Virus record (IMG/VR): IMGVR_UViG_3300045131_002929
Span: 1 to 64,000 of that record
Reading direction: 5' to 3' (one strand)
DNA length: 64,000 nt
Origin: a virus
Shown here piece by piece: positions 1 through 9,067 of this stretch; within the stretch, counting starts at the first letter, position 1, and every line of letters begins with the position of its first letter. A program made the position numbers and the translations under genes. The notes beneath the pieces were generated by a model. That model was not told where the DNA came from and made no database searches. It saw only the letters and a list, made by a program, of their open reading frames with translations.

Positions 1-95
1 GTGGAGTCGATGATGTCCAGCGCGCTTGCGCCGGCGATCCCGGCCACCCCGTTGCCCGCCCGGCTTTCCATTTTATCGCAAATGACTGTTTTCAT
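1..95 (-). CDS. 5' end of an unidentified gene, cut by the window edge
   Basis: An ATG at 93-95 on the minus strand follows the stop of the propeller gene by 13 bases and has an AGGGG ribosome-binding sequence about nine bases upstream. About 31 codons lie inside the window, beginning MKTVICDKMESR and continuing with a Gly/Ala-rich stretch. This is too little for identification. Its position at the end of the fibre block makes another tail-fibre or fibre-assembly gene the natural guess. Confidence 0.5.
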   Translation of the reverse strand, partial: MKTVICDKMESRAGNGVAGIAGASALDIIDS

Positions 96-108
96 AATTG
101 AGGGCCCC

Positions 109-1218
109 TTAAAATTTATTGAAGTGCGGGCTGAGGCAGCTGGCCAGCGAGGTGGGCATGCCAGTGTCGTAGAGGCCCAGACATGCCGCCGCTTTATTGG
201 CAAATAGTATCTTGCCATTGGGTAGCATCACTCCGCCTGAGTATGCGAAATACTTAGGGACCACCATCGGTTCCCTGGCCGGTCCATTCGTATACGTATT
301 GGTCACTGGATCGTAGATGCTGACGAAACCCCAGCTGTGCGGCACAAAGCACACTTTGCCGTTGGGCATGAGCACACCCCCGGCGAAATCAGACCAGCCG
401 CCACCACGTTCGCATTGTGCGGAGAGGGTGTTAGAGGTCGGATCGTACACACAGACATTGGTGCTGTCATGGGGCACTAGGCATACTTTTCCGTCAGACA
501 GCAGCACCCCGCCGGAAAAGGCACAGCCATTGGCGTCAGGCACATACGGGCCGCGTGTATAGGTGTTGTCCCCTGGGTTATACACGTATATGCGGTGTAT
601 GTTATAGTGTGTCACCAGGCACACTTTGCCATCGGGCAGTAGCACCCCACCGGAAAAAAACGGCGGCACGGTCATCACATCTGCCGACATGTCGCATGGG
701 GTTATGGAGTGGGTCGCTGGATCATACACCAGGATGACGGGGCTAAATGACGCGCTATGCGCGCTATACCACGGCACCATGCACACCTTGCCGCTGGGCA
801 GTAGCACTCCGCCTTGATATTGCGCCTCAGCAGGCGTCGCGCAGTCGCTGGCGTACGTGTTGGCGACCGGATCATAGATCCCCACGTAGCCGGATGTCGT
901 CGGGATTAGGCATACCTTGCCATTCGGCAGCAGCACTCCGCCGGAGAACCCGCTGGCTATCGGCCCATTGGTGTAGGTGTTCGATGATGGATCGTATATT
1001 CCGACATAAGCCGCCGTGTCCGGCACCAGGCACACTTTGCCGTTGGGCATGAGCACGCAACCTGAAAACCCCCCGTCAGTGGCCGGTCCCGGCGTGAAGC
1101 TGCCGCGCCACGTGCCGGCGTCGCCGCCTCTTATCGAAAGCGCGCCGGGCCTGGCGCCGCCCACGACCTCAACGGAGCCCGTCCGCGCCTCGACCCTATC
1201 CGCCGTGTTGTAGCTCAT
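109..1218 (-). CDS. Seven-repeat beta-propeller protein (Kelch-like), putative receptor-binding or tail-fibre tip protein
   Basis: The 369-residue product contains seven repeats of about 45 residues. Each has a core like GGVLLPNGKVCLVP followed by a strand such as YVGIYDPVANTYT, which is the pattern of Kelch or galactose-oxidase propellers; seven blades would close a propeller. The N-terminal 40 residues are non-repetitive and could attach the propeller to a fibre. The same blade type forms the C-terminus of the 1254-residue fibre at 1865-5629, and both proteins end in NKF. It lies in a tight minus-strand series of fibre genes. A role in binding surface glycans or proteins is inference; the propeller repeat is directly visible. 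Confidence 0.7.
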   Translation of the reverse strand: MSYNTADRVEARTGSVEVVGGARPGALSIRGGDAGTWRGSFTPGPATDGGFSGCVLMPNGKVCLVPDTAAYVGIYDPSSNTYTNGPIASGFSGGVLLPNGKVCLIPTTSGYVGIYDPVANTYASDCATPAEAQYQGGVLLPSGKVCMVPWYSAHSASFSPVILVYDPATHSITPCDMSADVMTVPPFFSGGVLLPDGKVCLVTHYNIHRIYVYNPGDNTYTRGPYVPDANGCAFSGGVLLSDGKVCLVPHDSTNVCVYDPTSNTLSAQCERGGGWSDFAGGVLMPNGKVCFVPHSWGFVSIYDPVTNTYTNGPAREPMVVPKYFAYSGGVMLPNGKILFANKAAACLGLYDTGMPTSLASCLSPHFNKF

Positions 1219-1222
1219 CGGA

Positions 1223-1474
1223 TCACCACCTGTTAGCGATCACGGTGACCCACTCGTAGGTGCTGGCCCCCGTCTGCATGACCATGTCGGCGTAGCTGTT
1301 GCTGCCTGACGTGCGGTAGCGCATCGTGCCGACCGTGGCCGCGGACGGCGTGGAGGCGTCGTCGGCGATTTGTAGGCCGCCCGAGACGCGCAGCTTGGCG
1401 AATGTTGGCGTGTTTGCGACATCCAACCCCAATTGCTGTCTTATGTCAGCCGCATTATCGCTTATAGTTGTCAT
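1223..1474 (-). CDS. Small fibre-tip-like protein
   Basis: The product has 83 residues. Its C-terminal half, around GTMRYRTSGSNSYADMVMQT and ending YEWVTVIANRW, resembles the short C-terminal segments of many phage tail-fibre proteins, where a 'GTxRY' strand is followed by a tryptophan-containing strand. The start is supported by GAGGG seven bases upstream of the ATG. It stands four bases from its downstream neighbour and is probably co-translated with the fibre genes. The exact function is unknown; a free fibre tip or fibre-associated subunit is plausible. Confidence 0.55.
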   Translation of the reverse strand: MTTISDNAADIRQQLGLDVANTPTFAKLRVSGGLQIADDASTPSAATVGTMRYRTSGSNSYADMVMQTGASTYEWVTVIANRW

Positions 1475-1477
1475 TTT

Positions 1478-1849
1478 TTAACCCTCAAATGGGAACATCG
1501 GTGGCGCGTTCGGATCGACTGGGACTGGAGGCGGGTAATTCTTGCTTGGGTCACGCTTATAAGCCTCGTGCAAATAGGCCGATTGAATCATTCCAAATAA
1601 TTGGGCATAACTTACTTTCGATTCAGTCGGCTCCAGTGTGATTGGATCGAAAATTGGAAATTCTTCTGTCATGTCTGGGGTAAAACTGAATCCGGCCAAA
1701 TCCTTTTGGAAATCCGTGTCGTCCTGCGCGACGTTCGCATATTCCCTTTCGAGGCATTCGACAGACCAGCCAGCCATTGATTTGCCAGAGCGGCGGATTC
1801 CGAAATAGCGTGCGGTCATCTGCGGGATAGTGTTGTCTGAGTAGTTCAT
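1478..1849 (-). CDS. Hypothetical protein, possible tail-fibre chaperone or accessory
   Basis: The product has 123 residues and an excellent AAGGAGAG ribosome-binding site. It is mixed polar, with tryptophan- and tyrosine-containing segments in the first half and a proline-rich end (YPPPVPVDPNAPPMFPFEG). It has no repeats, signal peptide or membrane segment. It sits between the large fibre and the small fibre-tip gene, a position often occupied by fibre-assembly chaperones, but no family could be recognised. Confidence 0.6.
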   Translation of the reverse strand: MNYSDNTIPQMTARYFGIRRSGKSMAGWSVECLEREYANVAQDDTDFQKDLAGFSFTPDMTEEFPIFDPITLEPTESKVSYAQLFGMIQSAYLHEAYKRDPSKNYPPPVPVDPNAPPMFPFEG

Positions 1850-1864
1850 TGGTTCTCTCCTTTT

Positions 1865-4800
1865 TTAGAATTTGTTGAGTGTGCCGCCAAGTAGCAGCGG
1901 CGTGGGGAAATTAAGAGACGCATGGGATATGGCTCCAGCGTATATCCGCGCCTGCGTTGCGTTGAATGGCACGCAGAACACACGCCCGTCGGGCAGCAGG
2001 ACGCCGCCAATGTATGCGTTACCGCCCGGCGCGGCGCCAACGTCGGTGAAACCGCCTGCCGCATCATATATCCGCGCCTGCGTTGCGTTTAATGGCACGC
2101 AGAACACACGCCCGTCGGGCAGCAGGACGCCGCCCTGGTATGCGCCAGCGACCGGCGCGGCGCCAACGTCGGTGAAACCGCCTGCCGCATCATATATCCG
2201 CGCCTGCGTTGCGTTGAATGGCACGCAGAACACACGCCCGTCGGGCAGCAGGACGCCGCCAACGTATGCGCAACCGCCCGGCGCGGCGCCAACGTCGGTG
2301 AAACCGCCTGCCGCATCATATATCCGCGCCTGCGTTGCGTAGTGTGGCACGCAGAACACACGCCCGTCGGGCAGCAGGACGCCGCCCTGGTATGCGCCAG
2401 CGACCGGCGCGGCACCAACGTCGGTGAAACCGCCTGCCGCATCGTATATCCGCGCCTGCGTTGCGACGTATGGCACGCAGAACACACGCCCGTCGGGCAG
2501 CAGGACGCCGCCAACGTATGCGCCAGCGACCGGCGCGGCGCCAACGTCGGTGGACGACCATGCGGCCGTGTCTACCGTCAATCGATTTTTATTCGCAGTA
2601 GTCAGTGATTTGTGTTGTTTGTAAATGGATCTGATCATCAGCGGGGAAATGGTGTCGTAGACATTGGCGACCGACTGCAATTTAATTTTGCCGTCTTTGC
2701 ACAGCACGCCGTCAACATCAACGCCATGCGCGGACGTGACTTCGGCGATATGATTTGTTTTAACGCTGTTGGCGGCGGCCACCGCGACATCCCCGCCAAC
2801 CCTGAGCAGCTCGCTGCCGCCGGGGTCGGTGCCGACGATCACGTCGCCATTTTTCCGCACGGTGACGAAAGGAGCCACTCCGTGCACGTTGGCGTGTCCG
2901 CCGCTTCCGTGCGCGTATCCTATTTTCAACCCGCCAGCGGCGCTGGCGGGCCCGTCGTGCATTATGCCCCACACGTCGAAATCGCTGGTGTTGGCGCCGT
3001 TGACCAGCACAAGCCCGTAGTTTGGCCAGGCACCGTTGTATTGAGTGGCCACCATCAACGCGCTCATAGTTCCCGCCGAGTTGTTGTTGCTGAACAACGC
3101 CGTCGCGCGGGAATCCTCGTAGCATCCGCAAGCACCTGTGAAAGCCGACGGCGTGCGCACTAGGGAATCCTTGAGCAGCACGCCGTCAACATCAACGCCA
3201 TGCGCGGACGTAATCTCTGCGATATGATCCGCCGATAATGATTCCGCAGCCGGGCGGGTCGGGATATTGCCGGACGCGGTGCCCGTGGTGCCGGTGGCTG
3301 CGGTGCCTAGGCCGTGGACGCTGGCGCCGGTCGCGGCGATATGCGTGTCGATCTGGGCGTGCGTGTTCGTGCCGACGCTGGTCAGGTCGCCGTGGCTGCG
3401 CGTGGCGAGCTGCGTCAGGCTGCCGGACTTCAACGCGTAGCCGGACAGATCCTGGTCGCCCGTGTTGATGCCGGACAATGTGCTGATACCCAGCTTCGTC
3501 TTGATCGTGCTGGCGGTCTCGTCGCCGGTGTTGGCCCCGGTGATGGCGTCCAGCTTGGTCTTGTCCGCGGAGGACATCGACCCGGCCGCCGATGTGGTGG
3601 CCGCGCTGATGCTGATGGCGGGCGTGGTCCCGCCGGACGACACGATCGGAGCAGTTCCGGAAACAGCCGTCACCTGCGCCGCGTTGGCGACGTTGCCCAG
3701 TCCCACGTCGGAGCTGATCAGCGACACGACGCCGGTCTTGCCGGCGACGCTGTCCACGGCCCCCGACGTGATGTACACGAACGCCGATCCACTCCAGCGG
3801 TAGGTCTTGTTGGTGTCCAGCGCCACGTAGATCTTGCCCGTTGCCTTCGTCGAAAGCGCGTTCAACGCCGTCAGCGAGGCCGCCTCTACGACGTCGTCCA
3901 CGTAGCTGGGCAACTGCGTAGTGGGCACGAGCCCGTTGGCGTCGAGGCTGGCGTAGCCGCTGGCCTGGCCTTTGTTGGCGGCATTTTCAGCCGTGTAGCC
4001 TAGAGCGGCCTGCTTGGCCGTCCATGCCGTGATTTGGGCGTCCGTCACGAATCTGTTGCTGGAGTCCTGCGTGATGATCGACGGCGCGTGGTTCGCCGGA
4101 TGCGTGTAGTTGGTGGCCCCGGCGGCGATGCCCGCCAGCTTGGTCTGCTCGGCGGCCGTGTAGGCTTTGTTGGTGGCGCCGGACGCGACATCGTCCTGGG
4201 TCAGCGTGATGTCCGCGGAGAGGGCCTTGGCGTTCACCGTGCGGGCGGTGGGCACGCCGCCTAATCCGCTAAGAGTTTGATCGCCGGTGTTGGAGCCCGA
4301 AAGGGTCGTGATCTCCAGCTTGGTTTTGATCGTGGAGGCCGTCTCGTCGCCCGTGTTCGTCCCGGATGTGTTGCCGATGACCGTCTTCTGAGCGTCCGTG
4401 CAGTAGCGTTTATTAGCGGAGTCCGCGATGTCCGCCGTGGTGGCATCGGCGCCGGAAGTGATCAATCCCTTGGAGTCGTATGTGATCTTGGTCTTAGTCG
4501 CTCCGGTGATCGCCGCGTTGGCGACGACCGCCGCGTCGGCTTTCGCGCCCTGTGTGGCCGTGGCGTAGCTGCCGGACGCCTGTTTACCATCCAATGCGGT
4601 CTGCAATCCGGAGACGCCTGAAATTGTATGGGCGGAGCCGTCGGCCTTGGCGGCATGGGCGGACACCGCCGAGCTGGCGGCCCCCGCGGACTCATAACTG
4701 CCTGAGGCCTGCTTGCCGTCGAGCGCCGTCTGCAACCCTGAGATGGCTGAAATCGCCGCGCCTGACTGAAGGGCGCTGTCGGCCTTGGTTCCCTGCGCGG

Positions 4801-5629
4801 CCGTGGCGTAGGCCGACGCGGCGGTCGTGGCGGCCGTGCCCAGGCCCGATATGTCCGCGGCGGCCAGATCCACCGCGCCGACCTTGCCGGCCACGCTCAG
4901 CACGGCGTTGGGCGGTGTGAGCAGCTCCTGCCAGTTGGCCAGCGTAGCGGGCCCGGCCACCTTCAAAATGAACGATTTGCTGACATCCGTGCGGATGGCC
5001 ACGTCGCCCACCTCGGCGGTGGACAGCGCCAGCATGGCGGCCTGGTCGGCGGCGATGAACGTGTCGGTGATGGCCAGCGCCGGCAGCTGGCTGGCGTCTA
5101 CCTTGCCGCCCACCAGGTCGGCCTTGGCCGAGAGGGCCGTGGAGAGGCCGCTGACCGTGGATATGGCGGTCCCGCTTTGAAGCGCGGTGTCGGCCAGCGC
5201 GCCTTGGGCGGCCGTGGCGTATGACCCGGCCGCCTGCTTGCCGTCAAGGGCGTCGACCAGCCCGCTGATCATGGCCATGGCGGTGCCCTGCTGCAAGGCC
5301 GTGTCGGCCTTCGCGCCCTGGGCCGCGGTGGCGTACCCGCCCACCGGCTGCTTGCCGGCCAGCGCGGCCACCAGCCCCGTGATCTGGGCCTGCTCCAGCG
5401 TGAGGGCGTCGGAGCCGTACCGGGCATGGGTGGCCGCGTGCTCGGAAGTCACCCCGATGCTGTTGAACCTGGCGTCGTCGCCCGCGGCCACGGTTCCGGC
5501 CGCGAAGCCGACCGGCAGGCCGGCGTAGGCCACCTTGCCGTCTTTCAGCACAACCCCGTCGACGACCACGCCCTGGGCTGAAGTCGCCTCCTCGATCCGA
5601 TCCAAATAAGCGATGTTACTGCAGCCCAT
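1865..5629 (-). CDS. Large tail-fibre protein with repetitive shaft and beta-propeller-like C-terminus
   Basis: The 1254-residue product begins with a short attachment region containing VDGVVLKDGKVA. A long shaft follows, built of degenerate repeats of the type ISGLxxALDGKQAxGSYATA and TGDETASTIKTKL, which are typical of trimeric phage fibres. Around residues 800-1000 the motif 'ITSAHGVDVDGVLLKD' recurs. The last ~210 residues are five almost identical 42-residue repeats of the propeller-blade type (core GGVLLPDGRVFCVP), then a short unique tail ending NKF. The repeat DNA is conserved as well as the protein. Fibre identity is well supported by composition and neighbours; the receptor is unknown. 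Confidence 0.85.
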   Translation of the reverse strand: MGCSNIAYLDRIEEATSAQGVVVDGVVLKDGKVAYAGLPVGFAAGTVAAGDDARFNSIGVTSEHAATHARYGSDALTLEQAQITGLVAALAGKQPVGGYATAAQGAKADTALQQGTAMAMISGLVDALDGKQAAGSYATAAQGALADTALQSGTAISTVSGLSTALSAKADLVGGKVDASQLPALAITDTFIAADQAAMLALSTAEVGDVAIRTDVSKSFILKVAGPATLANWQELLTPPNAVLSVAGKVGAVDLAAADISGLGTAATTAASAYATAAQGTKADSALQSGAAISAISGLQTALDGKQASGSYESAGAASSAVSAHAAKADGSAHTISGVSGLQTALDGKQASGSYATATQGAKADAAVVANAAITGATKTKITYDSKGLITSGADATTADIADSANKRYCTDAQKTVIGNTSGTNTGDETASTIKTKLEITTLSGSNTGDQTLSGLGGVPTARTVNAKALSADITLTQDDVASGATNKAYTAAEQTKLAGIAAGATNYTHPANHAPSIITQDSSNRFVTDAQITAWTAKQAALGYTAENAANKGQASGYASLDANGLVPTTQLPSYVDDVVEAASLTALNALSTKATGKIYVALDTNKTYRWSGSAFVYITSGAVDSVAGKTGVVSLISSDVGLGNVANAAQVTAVSGTAPIVSSGGTTPAISISAATTSAAGSMSSADKTKLDAITGANTGDETASTIKTKLGISTLSGINTGDQDLSGYALKSGSLTQLATRSHGDLTSVGTNTHAQIDTHIAATGASVHGLGTAATGTTGTASGNIPTRPAAESLSADHIAEITSAHGVDVDGVLLKDSLVRTPSAFTGACGCYEDSRATALFSNNNSAGTMSALMVATQYNGAWPNYGLVLVNGANTSDFDVWGIMHDGPASAAGGLKIGYAHGSGGHANVHGVAPFVTVRKNGDVIVGTDPGGSELLRVGGDVAVAAANSVKTNHIAEVTSAHGVDVDGVLCKDGKIKLQSVANVYDTISPLMIRSIYKQHKSLTTANKNRLTVDTAAWSSTDVGAAPVAGAYVGGVLLPDGRVFCVPYVATQARIYDAAGGFTDVGAAPVAGAYQGGVLLPDGRVFCVPHYATQARIYDAAGGFTDVGAAPGGCAYVGGVLLPDGRVFCVPFNATQARIYDAAGGFTDVGAAPVAGAYQGGVLLPDGRVFCVPLNATQARIYDAAGGFTDVGAAPGGNAYIGGVLLPDGRVFCVPFNATQARIYAGAISHASLNFPTPLLLGGTLNKF
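1940..2551 (-). repeat. Five tandem 126-bp repeats in the fibre C-terminus
   Basis: The sequence CACGCCCGTC recurs at 1981, 2107, 2233, 2359 and 2485, an exact 126-base (42-codon) period. The copies are nearly identical except at a few codons: the residues after 'GAAP' alternate between VAGAY and GG-x-AY, and the two residues before 'ATQARIY' vary (YV, HY, FN, LN, FN). The last copy is cut after ARIY. This is a coding repeat that could expand or contract by recombination. Confidence 0.95.
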
Positions 5630-5692
5630 GGCGCCCCCCCCTGATCCTGTTTTATTTTTATTTCAATGGAATGTCATTTTTCAGTCTATGGA

Positions 5693-5722
5693 AAGGGCCG
5701 GGGGTCGGACCCGGCCCTTGGG
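5693..5722 (-). terminator. Probable rho-independent terminator after the 466-residue fibre gene
   Basis: Read on the minus strand, an eight-base-pair stem GGGCCGGG/CCCGGCCC with a short loop is followed by TTTCC. It begins directly after the stop codon of the gene at 5726-7126. The U-tract is short, so termination may be partial. Confidence 0.6.
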
Positions 5723-5725
5723 TGC

Positions 5726-7126
5726 TTAGAACACGCCGCCGTCGACGATGGCGACATAGAGGTCGTCCCCGTCGAGCTTGATGGAGACGGCGTCGACGTT
5801 GACCTTGAGGGATCCGTCGGAGTCCTGGCCGAGGCCGAGTCCGGCCACGTCGCTGTTGATCTTGGCGGCCGTGACGGCGTCGTCCTTGATCTTGCCGGTG
5901 AGGACGGCGTCGGTGGCCAACTTGGCGTCGGTGACGTTCTCGTCGGCGATCTTGGCGGTCGTGACGTTGCTGTTGAGGATCTTGGACGTGATGACCGAGT
6001 CGGCGGCCAGCTTGGCGTCGGTGACGTTGTAGTCGGCGATCTTGGGGGTCGTGATGGCGCTGCTCTTGACTTGGAGCGTGTCTACCCCGGAGGCCTTGAT
6101 CTGGATCTTGCCGGAGCTGACTTCGATCATGGTTCCGTCGACGGCCACGCCGGCGCCGTTGGCGCTAAGCGCGATCGGGGCGACGTTGGCCGTGGTGACG
6201 TCGGACTTGATCCTGAGCTGCCCGTCGGTCAGGTCGGAGCTGAGCTCCAAGCCGCCGGTGGATTCAAGGTCGAGCCCGACCTCGTCCGCGGGGAGGACCT
6301 TGATGCCCGCGCCCATGTTGATGCTGATGGTGTTGCCGCTCTTGGACAATCCGGAGCCAGCGTCGATCTGGCCGGCGCCGGAGAACTGGACCCACCCGGC
6401 GCCCTCAGCGTCGAAAGTGTAACCCGCGTCGAACTCCTTGTCGAGGACGGCCCAGTTGGCCTCAGGCATGACGCCGGAGTTCCAGGCGCCGCTGGCGACG
6501 GTGTAGATCTTGTTGTCGGTGGAGAGGACCACGCGGTAGCCGTCGGCCAAGGCGGCCGCGGACGGGAGGGCCGCCACGATCTTGTCGACAGGCGGCTTCC
6601 AGGTCAAGCCTGTGATGCTGTTGTCGACGTAGTTCTTGGTCTTGTCGGAAGACCAGAGCTTGGTGGAGCTGACGGATGCGTCGTCGATGACGCGGTGGAT
6701 GGTCTCGTCTGCGATATGGTCTGCGGCGGCCTCGGCGGTGACCGAGTGGGTCCCGTCGTCGATGCGCGTGACCATGCCGCTGCTGACCTGGGTGGCGAGC
6801 ACTTTGGCGTACGTGCCGTCGGCCAAGTCGTCGATGCTGGTGGCGGAGGCCTGGACCCAGCCGGTGACGGATCCCTGGTCGAGCCAGAGGATCTTGGTGT
6901 CGGTCGCGAAGTACAGCTGGCCGGGAGTCTTGGCGGTGCCCTTGGCGGAGTCAGCCCCGCTCTTGACCTTGCCGATCAGATTCTTGTTCTTGTCCTCGTC
7001 CACGACGTAGACCTGCTTGGTGTCCGTGGTGAAAAGAATTTCACCGATGGCCAAGCTGGAGCCGAGGAGTGCGTCGAGATTCTCTTGCGAGCCGCGTTTG
7101 ATTTGGATCTTCTGGAAGTTAGCCAT
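5726..7126 (-). CDS. Tail-fibre protein with Mtd-type N-terminal domain
   Basis: The product has 466 residues. Residues 1-45 (IQIKRGSQENLDALLG, then LAIGEILFTTDTKQVYVV) match the N-terminal module shared by the Bordetella phage major tropism determinant and many phage fibres. The middle (residues ~110-240) carries a 'HRVIDDASVSSTKLWSSDK' segment and a WVQFSGAGQIDAGSGL segment, both shared with its neighbour at 7204-8361, so the two are paralogues. The C-terminal third is a chain of 'ITTPKIADYNVTDAKLA'-type repeats predicted to form a trimeric shaft. It ends DGGVF, a tail shared with two neighbours. Confidence 0.8.
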   Translation of the reverse strand: MANFQKIQIKRGSQENLDALLGSSLAIGEILFTTDTKQVYVVDEDKNKNLIGKVKSGADSAKGTAKTPGQLYFATDTKILWLDQGSVTGWVQASATSIDDLADGTYAKVLATQVSSGMVTRIDDGTHSVTAEAAADHIADETIHRVIDDASVSSTKLWSSDKTKNYVDNSITGLTWKPPVDKIVAALPSAAALADGYRVVLSTDNKIYTVASGAWNSGVMPEANWAVLDKEFDAGYTFDAEGAGWVQFSGAGQIDAGSGLSKSGNTISINMGAGIKVLPADEVGLDLESTGGLELSSDLTDGQLRIKSDVTTANVAPIALSANGAGVAVDGTMIEVSSGKIQIKASGVDTLQVKSSAITTPKIADYNVTDAKLAADSVITSKILNSNVTTAKIADENVTDAKLATDAVLTGKIKDDAVTAAKINSDVAGLGLGQDSDGSLKVNVDAVSIKLDGDDLYVAIVDGGVF

Positions 7127-7203
7127 TGCTATCCCCTTTTTCGTTTCTGTTTCTGCCTTGTCTCTACACTATATGCGAAGGCTCCCTCGCGGGGCCGGAC
7201 GTC

Positions 7204-8361
7204 TTAGAACGTGCCGCCGTCGATGGCGGACACCGTGAGCACCTGCGAGCCTGAATTGCCCGCCATGGCGAGCACGTTGGGATCGTACGATATGGAGATG
7301 CCGCTGCCGTCGCCGGCCACGGAGAGGCCGCCGTCGACCGCCGCTACGGTCGGATCCAGCGCCGCCGGTAGGACGGCCTGCTGCGCCAGCTTCAGCGTGG
7401 CGTAGGTCTCCTGCCCCGTCTGTGATATGACAAACTCGGGTCCCACCGCCACGGCGACCTCGTTGTCCAGCCGGATCAAACCGGCGCCGAACGTCAAGGC
7501 GGCCGACGCGCTGAACTGGACCCAGCCCGCGCCCACTCCGCCGTTCTGCGTGTCGGCGTTGTAGGTCCACGCGCTGTCGTCGGTCTTGACCAGCACCGCC
7601 CAGTTGTCCACGGGCGCCGTCACGACCCAGGAGGTCGTGGCCAGGTCGTACGTGTAGATGGCCTGGTCGTCGTCGGTGGTCATCCAGCGCATGCCGTCGG
7701 CCATTCCGGTGAAGGCGAGCCGCTCGGCCTTGGTGCCCATCATGTCCACGGGCTCGCGCCACGTGAAGCCCTCCACGGCCGCGTCGATGTAATCCTTGGC
7801 CTTCTTGCCGGACCACAGCTTGGCGGCGTCGTAGGAGCTGTCGTCGATGACGTGGTGCAGGACGGACGTGTCGGCCAGCGGCGCGCCGGTCTCGTCCAGC
7901 TCGTTGACGTGGTGGTAGAGCTCGTCGGCGGTCAGCGCCGCGCCGCCCTCGGCGGTGGCCGTGGGGGCGTACAGTTTGACGATCTTGCCCGCGCCGTCGC
8001 CGGTTCCGGTCTCGGTCGCCTTGATCTTGTTGTAGAGGCTGCCGTCGGGCACGCCATCCAGGTCGCGGCTGCCCACCTGCTCCCAGGTCGCGCCTACTCT
8101 TTTAAGCCAGAGCTTGCCGGTGTCGTCACAAAAAAACAAAGACCCTGCGGGTAGCTCCCCCGCGAGCCGCTCGGCGTTGGTGCCGACCTGCACGCCGCCG
8201 ATGAGATTCTGAGTGTGGACGCCTTGGACGACCGTGTTCACGAACACCTGCTTGGTGTCGGTCGTGAAGATGATCTCACCGTCGTCGAAGGCGCCGCCGG
8301 GCAGGGCCTGCATGGCCTCCAGCGTGCCACGTCTGAGTAGTATCTTGCTTGGTTTCGCCAT
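7204..8361 (-). CDS. Second tail-fibre protein with Mtd-type N-terminal domain
   Basis: The product has 385 residues. The N-terminus (ILLRRGTLEAMQALPG, then FDDGEIIFTTDTKQVFV) is the same Mtd-type domain as in the next gene downstream. The shared middle includes 'LHHVIDDSSYDAAKLWSGKK', a WREPVD segment and GWVQFSASAALTFGAGL. It lacks the long 'TDAKLA' shaft of its paralogue and ends in DGGTF. The start ATG has AGGGGAG upstream. The pair looks like a tandem duplication followed by divergence, as is common where phages vary host recognition. Confidence 0.8.
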   Translation of the reverse strand: MAKPSKILLRRGTLEAMQALPGGAFDDGEIIFTTDTKQVFVNTVVQGVHTQNLIGGVQVGTNAERLAGELPAGSLFFCDDTGKLWLKRVGATWEQVGSRDLDGVPDGSLYNKIKATETGTGDGAGKIVKLYAPTATAEGGAALTADELYHHVNELDETGAPLADTSVLHHVIDDSSYDAAKLWSGKKAKDYIDAAVEGFTWREPVDMMGTKAERLAFTGMADGMRWMTTDDDQAIYTYDLATTSWVVTAPVDNWAVLVKTDDSAWTYNADTQNGGVGAGWVQFSASAALTFGAGLIRLDNEVAVAVGPEFVISQTGQETYATLKLAQQAVLPAALDPTVAAVDGGLSVAGDGSGISISYDPNVLAMAGNSGSQVLTVSAIDGGTF

Positions 8362-8397
8362 TGTCGACTCCCCTGTTCAGTTAGATTACTATAATAC

Positions 8398-9063
8398 CTA
8401 GAATACGCCGCCGTCTACCCCGTCCAGCATCGATCCGCCCACCGCCTCGTCGACTCTGGCTATCGTCTGCCGCGTGGCCTCCTCCCAGCCAGGCGTGAAC
8501 GCGCCTTGGTACAGCCCCACCTTGGCCGTGGCCCTGTACAGCGTCGCCGGACCCTCAAGCGGGTACGTGCCCTCCCGTATGGACTCCGAGATCCTGATCG
8601 CGTCGCTGCACAGCAGCTCGGACAAGTAAGTCACCGTGAATTCTTTGCCGGACTGATCCACCACGCGGTCGCCCAGCGCGACGAGCGCGGCGGCCTCCGT
8701 GTCATCGCAGGTCAGCGAGACAGAATACTCGTAGTTGGCCAAGCTGACCGGCGCCACCGCCGACAACTCGCCCGACGTCGATAGCGCGGGCCTGTACGTC
8801 CGCTGCCCGGGCGTGCCCAGCGTGGACGCGTAGTCCGAATCCTCCGCGGGCGTGTTCGGCCCGGCGGCGTAGGCCACGCCACCGTCCACGAAGTCCGCGG
8901 GCTCGCCTTCCCAACCCGCCACGGCGAACTCAGAGGCCGCCGAGTCGGTTATGACGTCGCCGGTCTGCAGGTAGGGCGCCTTGAACGGATCCTGGAAGTA
9001 CAAGTTGAAGGCGTGTGGGCTGCCCGCCGACACGGCGTATATCCACACTTTCTGATTCAGCAT
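8398..9063 (-). CDS. Structural protein of unknown type, fibre block
   Basis: The product has 221 residues. The first half resembles a small beta-rich virion protein (MLNQKVWIYAVSAGSP start, then FNLYFQDPFKAPYLQTGD). The last 25 residues, EATRQTIARVDEAVGGSM, lead into a DGVDGGVF terminus shared with the two Mtd-type fibres. The shared end suggests it assembles with them or uses the same attachment or folding partner. No enzymatic motif was seen and the family was not recognised. Confidence 0.6.
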   Translation of the reverse strand: MLNQKVWIYAVSAGSPHAFNLYFQDPFKAPYLQTGDVITDSAASEFAVAGWEGEPADFVDGGVAYAAGPNTPAEDSDYASTLGTPGQRTYRPALSTSGELSAVAPVSLANYEYSVSLTCDDTEAAALVALGDRVVDQSGKEFTVTYLSELLCSDAIRISESIREGTYPLEGPATLYRATAKVGLYQGAFTPGWEEATRQTIARVDEAVGGSMLDGVDGGVF

Positions 9064-9067
9064 GGCG

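Noticed and set aside
1940-2551. Tandem repeats as a possible CRISPR array
   Set aside because: The repeats are 126 bases, in frame, inside a fibre gene and have no spacers.
5666-7207. Long plus-strand open frame opposite the Mtd-type fibre gene
   Set aside because: It is the antisense shadow of a repetitive, GC-rich gene; its product is low complexity (Gly/Val/Asp repeats) and has no ribosome-binding site.
5726-8361. Diversity-generating retroelement suggested by Mtd-type fibre domains
   Set aside because: Only the N-terminal Mtd-type module is present. No reverse transcriptase, no template/variable repeat pair and no adenine-biased variability was seen in the window.
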